Made by a program: the position numbers and the translations under genes. Shown piece after piece: positions 63,443 to 64,000 of a stretch of 64,000 nucleotides of DNA (positions are counted from its first letter, which is position 1; every line of letters starts with the position of its first letter). Location of the stretch: positions 2,689,001 to 2,753,000 of the forward strand of contig OY282354.1 of the NCBI GenBank assembly GCA_958295485.1, in the 5' to 3' direction. The DNA comes from an uncultured Gammaproteobacteria bacterium. GTDB lineage: Bacteria; Pseudomonadota; Gammaproteobacteria; Eutrophobiales; Eutrophobiaceae. The notes beneath the pieces were generated by a model. The model was not told where the DNA came from. It did not search any database and was given only the letters and a program-made list of their open reading frames with translations.

Positions 63443-64000
63443 TCAGACAACGCCGCCGCCTACGTTGAGCACTGCGCCGGTCATATAGGCGGAATCATCG
63501 GAGGCCAGGAACACCGCCGCCCGGGCCACGTCATCCGGGACGCCAAATCTTTTCAGGGGAATCTCATCCACGCGTTCGGAGTAATAATTCTCAGGCATGA
63601 CTTCCCTGGCAAAAGCGGTTGCAATCCAGCCCGGCGCCAATACGTTGACCCTGATGCCGGGGGCAACGGTTTTGGCAAGCGATTTGCTGAACGCCTGCAC
63701 ACCGGCCTTGACCGCGGAAAACATCTGCGGGTTGGTTCCCCGGTAACCGTGAATCGCCTGGTCCCAGGACATATTGATAATGACACCGCTGCCTTGTCGC
63801 TGCATGACGGGCGTAACGGCCCAGCAACAATGGATAGTCCCTTTCAAGTCCACTTCGATTAATTCAGTCAGTTTTCGTTCATCGGTCTGCTTTGCGTTGA
63901 CGCCGGTCAGGATATCCGCGCCGGCATTATTCACCCACACGTCAATGCGGTTGAACTCGGTCATAACCCTGTCGATCAACCGGTCAACGGCAGCCGGGGC
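63443..64000 (-). CDS. Short-chain dehydrogenase/reductase, partial
   Basis: The frame stays open to the end of the window, so the N-terminus is missing. The visible 185 residues show an SDR: V-W-V-N-N-A-G-A-D after about 20 residues, D-L-K-G-T-I, N-M-S-W-D-Q, F-S-A-V-K-A-G and P-G-I-R-V-N-V-L-A-P-G-W-I-A-T, ending in G-A-V-L-N-V-G-G-G. Where active SDRs have Tyr-x-x-x-Lys, this one has Phe-x-x-x-Lys (codon TTT), so reductase activity is uncertain. It is the first visible gene of a leftward run with the small gene and the exported methyltransferase. Confidence 0.87.
   Translation of the reverse strand, partial: APAAVDRLIDRVMTEFNRIDVWVNNAGADILTGVNAKQTDERKLTELIEVDLKGTIHCCWAVTPVMQRQGSGVIINMSWDQAIHGYRGTNPQMFSAVKAGVQAFSKSLAKTVAPGIRVNVLAPGWIATAFAREVMPENYYSERVDEIPLKRFGVPDDVARAAVFLASDDSAYMTGAVLNVGGGVV

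Overview
The window looks like the chromosome of a gammaproteobacterium that oxidises methanol or a similar alcohol. The gammaproteobacterial placement rests on gene order: surE-pcm-nlpD-rpoS, rpsP-rimM-trmD-rplS, rimP-nusA-infB-rbfA-truB-rpsO-pnp downstream of an initiator tRNA, and a YafS-like methyltransferase-rnhA-dnaQ run beside mltD. The methylotrophic part rests on a lanthanide-type methanol dehydrogenase (XoxF) with its accessory genes and a second PQQ enzyme. Base composition is close to balanced.

Layout. 1-1.1 kb: the end of an ABC-transporter ATPase and two small genes, one apparently a truncated nuclease-like gene. 1.1-3.6 kb: a HindIII-like restriction-modification operon with an extra nuclease-like gene. 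3.6-6 kb: a fused peptide-type ABC ATPase and a VapBC/Phd toxin-antitoxin pair. 6.1-13 kb: the quinoprotein region. It reads leftwards as xoxF, a strong terminator, a pseudoazurin, xoxJ and an exported protein with about 55 acidic pentapeptide repeats; a SoxYZ-like carrier gene diverges from xoxF and a small secreted protein follows. 13-17 kb: lipopolysaccharide core genes hldE-hldD-waaA. 17-22 kb: DUF3108 protein, dsbC, xerD and the S16/L19 operon. 22-26 kb: fau, a divergent PQQ dehydrogenase, metA and a linked P-loop protein. 26-35 kb: the pnp-to-rimP translation operon.

35-39 kb is an islet with an alpha/beta hydrolase and an amidohydrolase, placed between the initiator tRNA and rimP where related genomes have nothing comparable. 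39-42 kb holds a divergent AmmeMemoRadiSam pair (radical SAM enzyme and a Memo-AMMECR1 fusion) separated by three 169-bp hairpin repeats. 42-52 kb: TPR lipoprotein, PBP1b, adk, Mth938-like protein, rpoS-nlpD-pcm-surE, argF-argD. 52-64 kb: a urate-oxidase-N-like membrane protein, an orphan hydantoinase B, grxD, dnaQ, rnhA, a methyltransferase, mltD, an Aas-like acyltransferase/ligase, an AlkA-like glycosylase, two tandem-duplicated coiled-coil membrane proteins, an exported isoaspartyl methyltransferase and a partial short-chain dehydrogenase.

How it fits together. XoxF would oxidise alcohol in the periplasm. No XoxG cytochrome is seen, so the pseudoazurin encoded next to it is the natural candidate electron acceptor; XoxJ, the SoxYZ-like carrier and the acidic repeat protein are the likely accessories. 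The acidic repeat protein in a lanthanide-enzyme operon is the most intriguing unexplained item. The hairpin repeat family (40.4 and 58.7 kb), the restriction-operon nuclease-like gene and the tRNA-adjacent islet are the next most notable.
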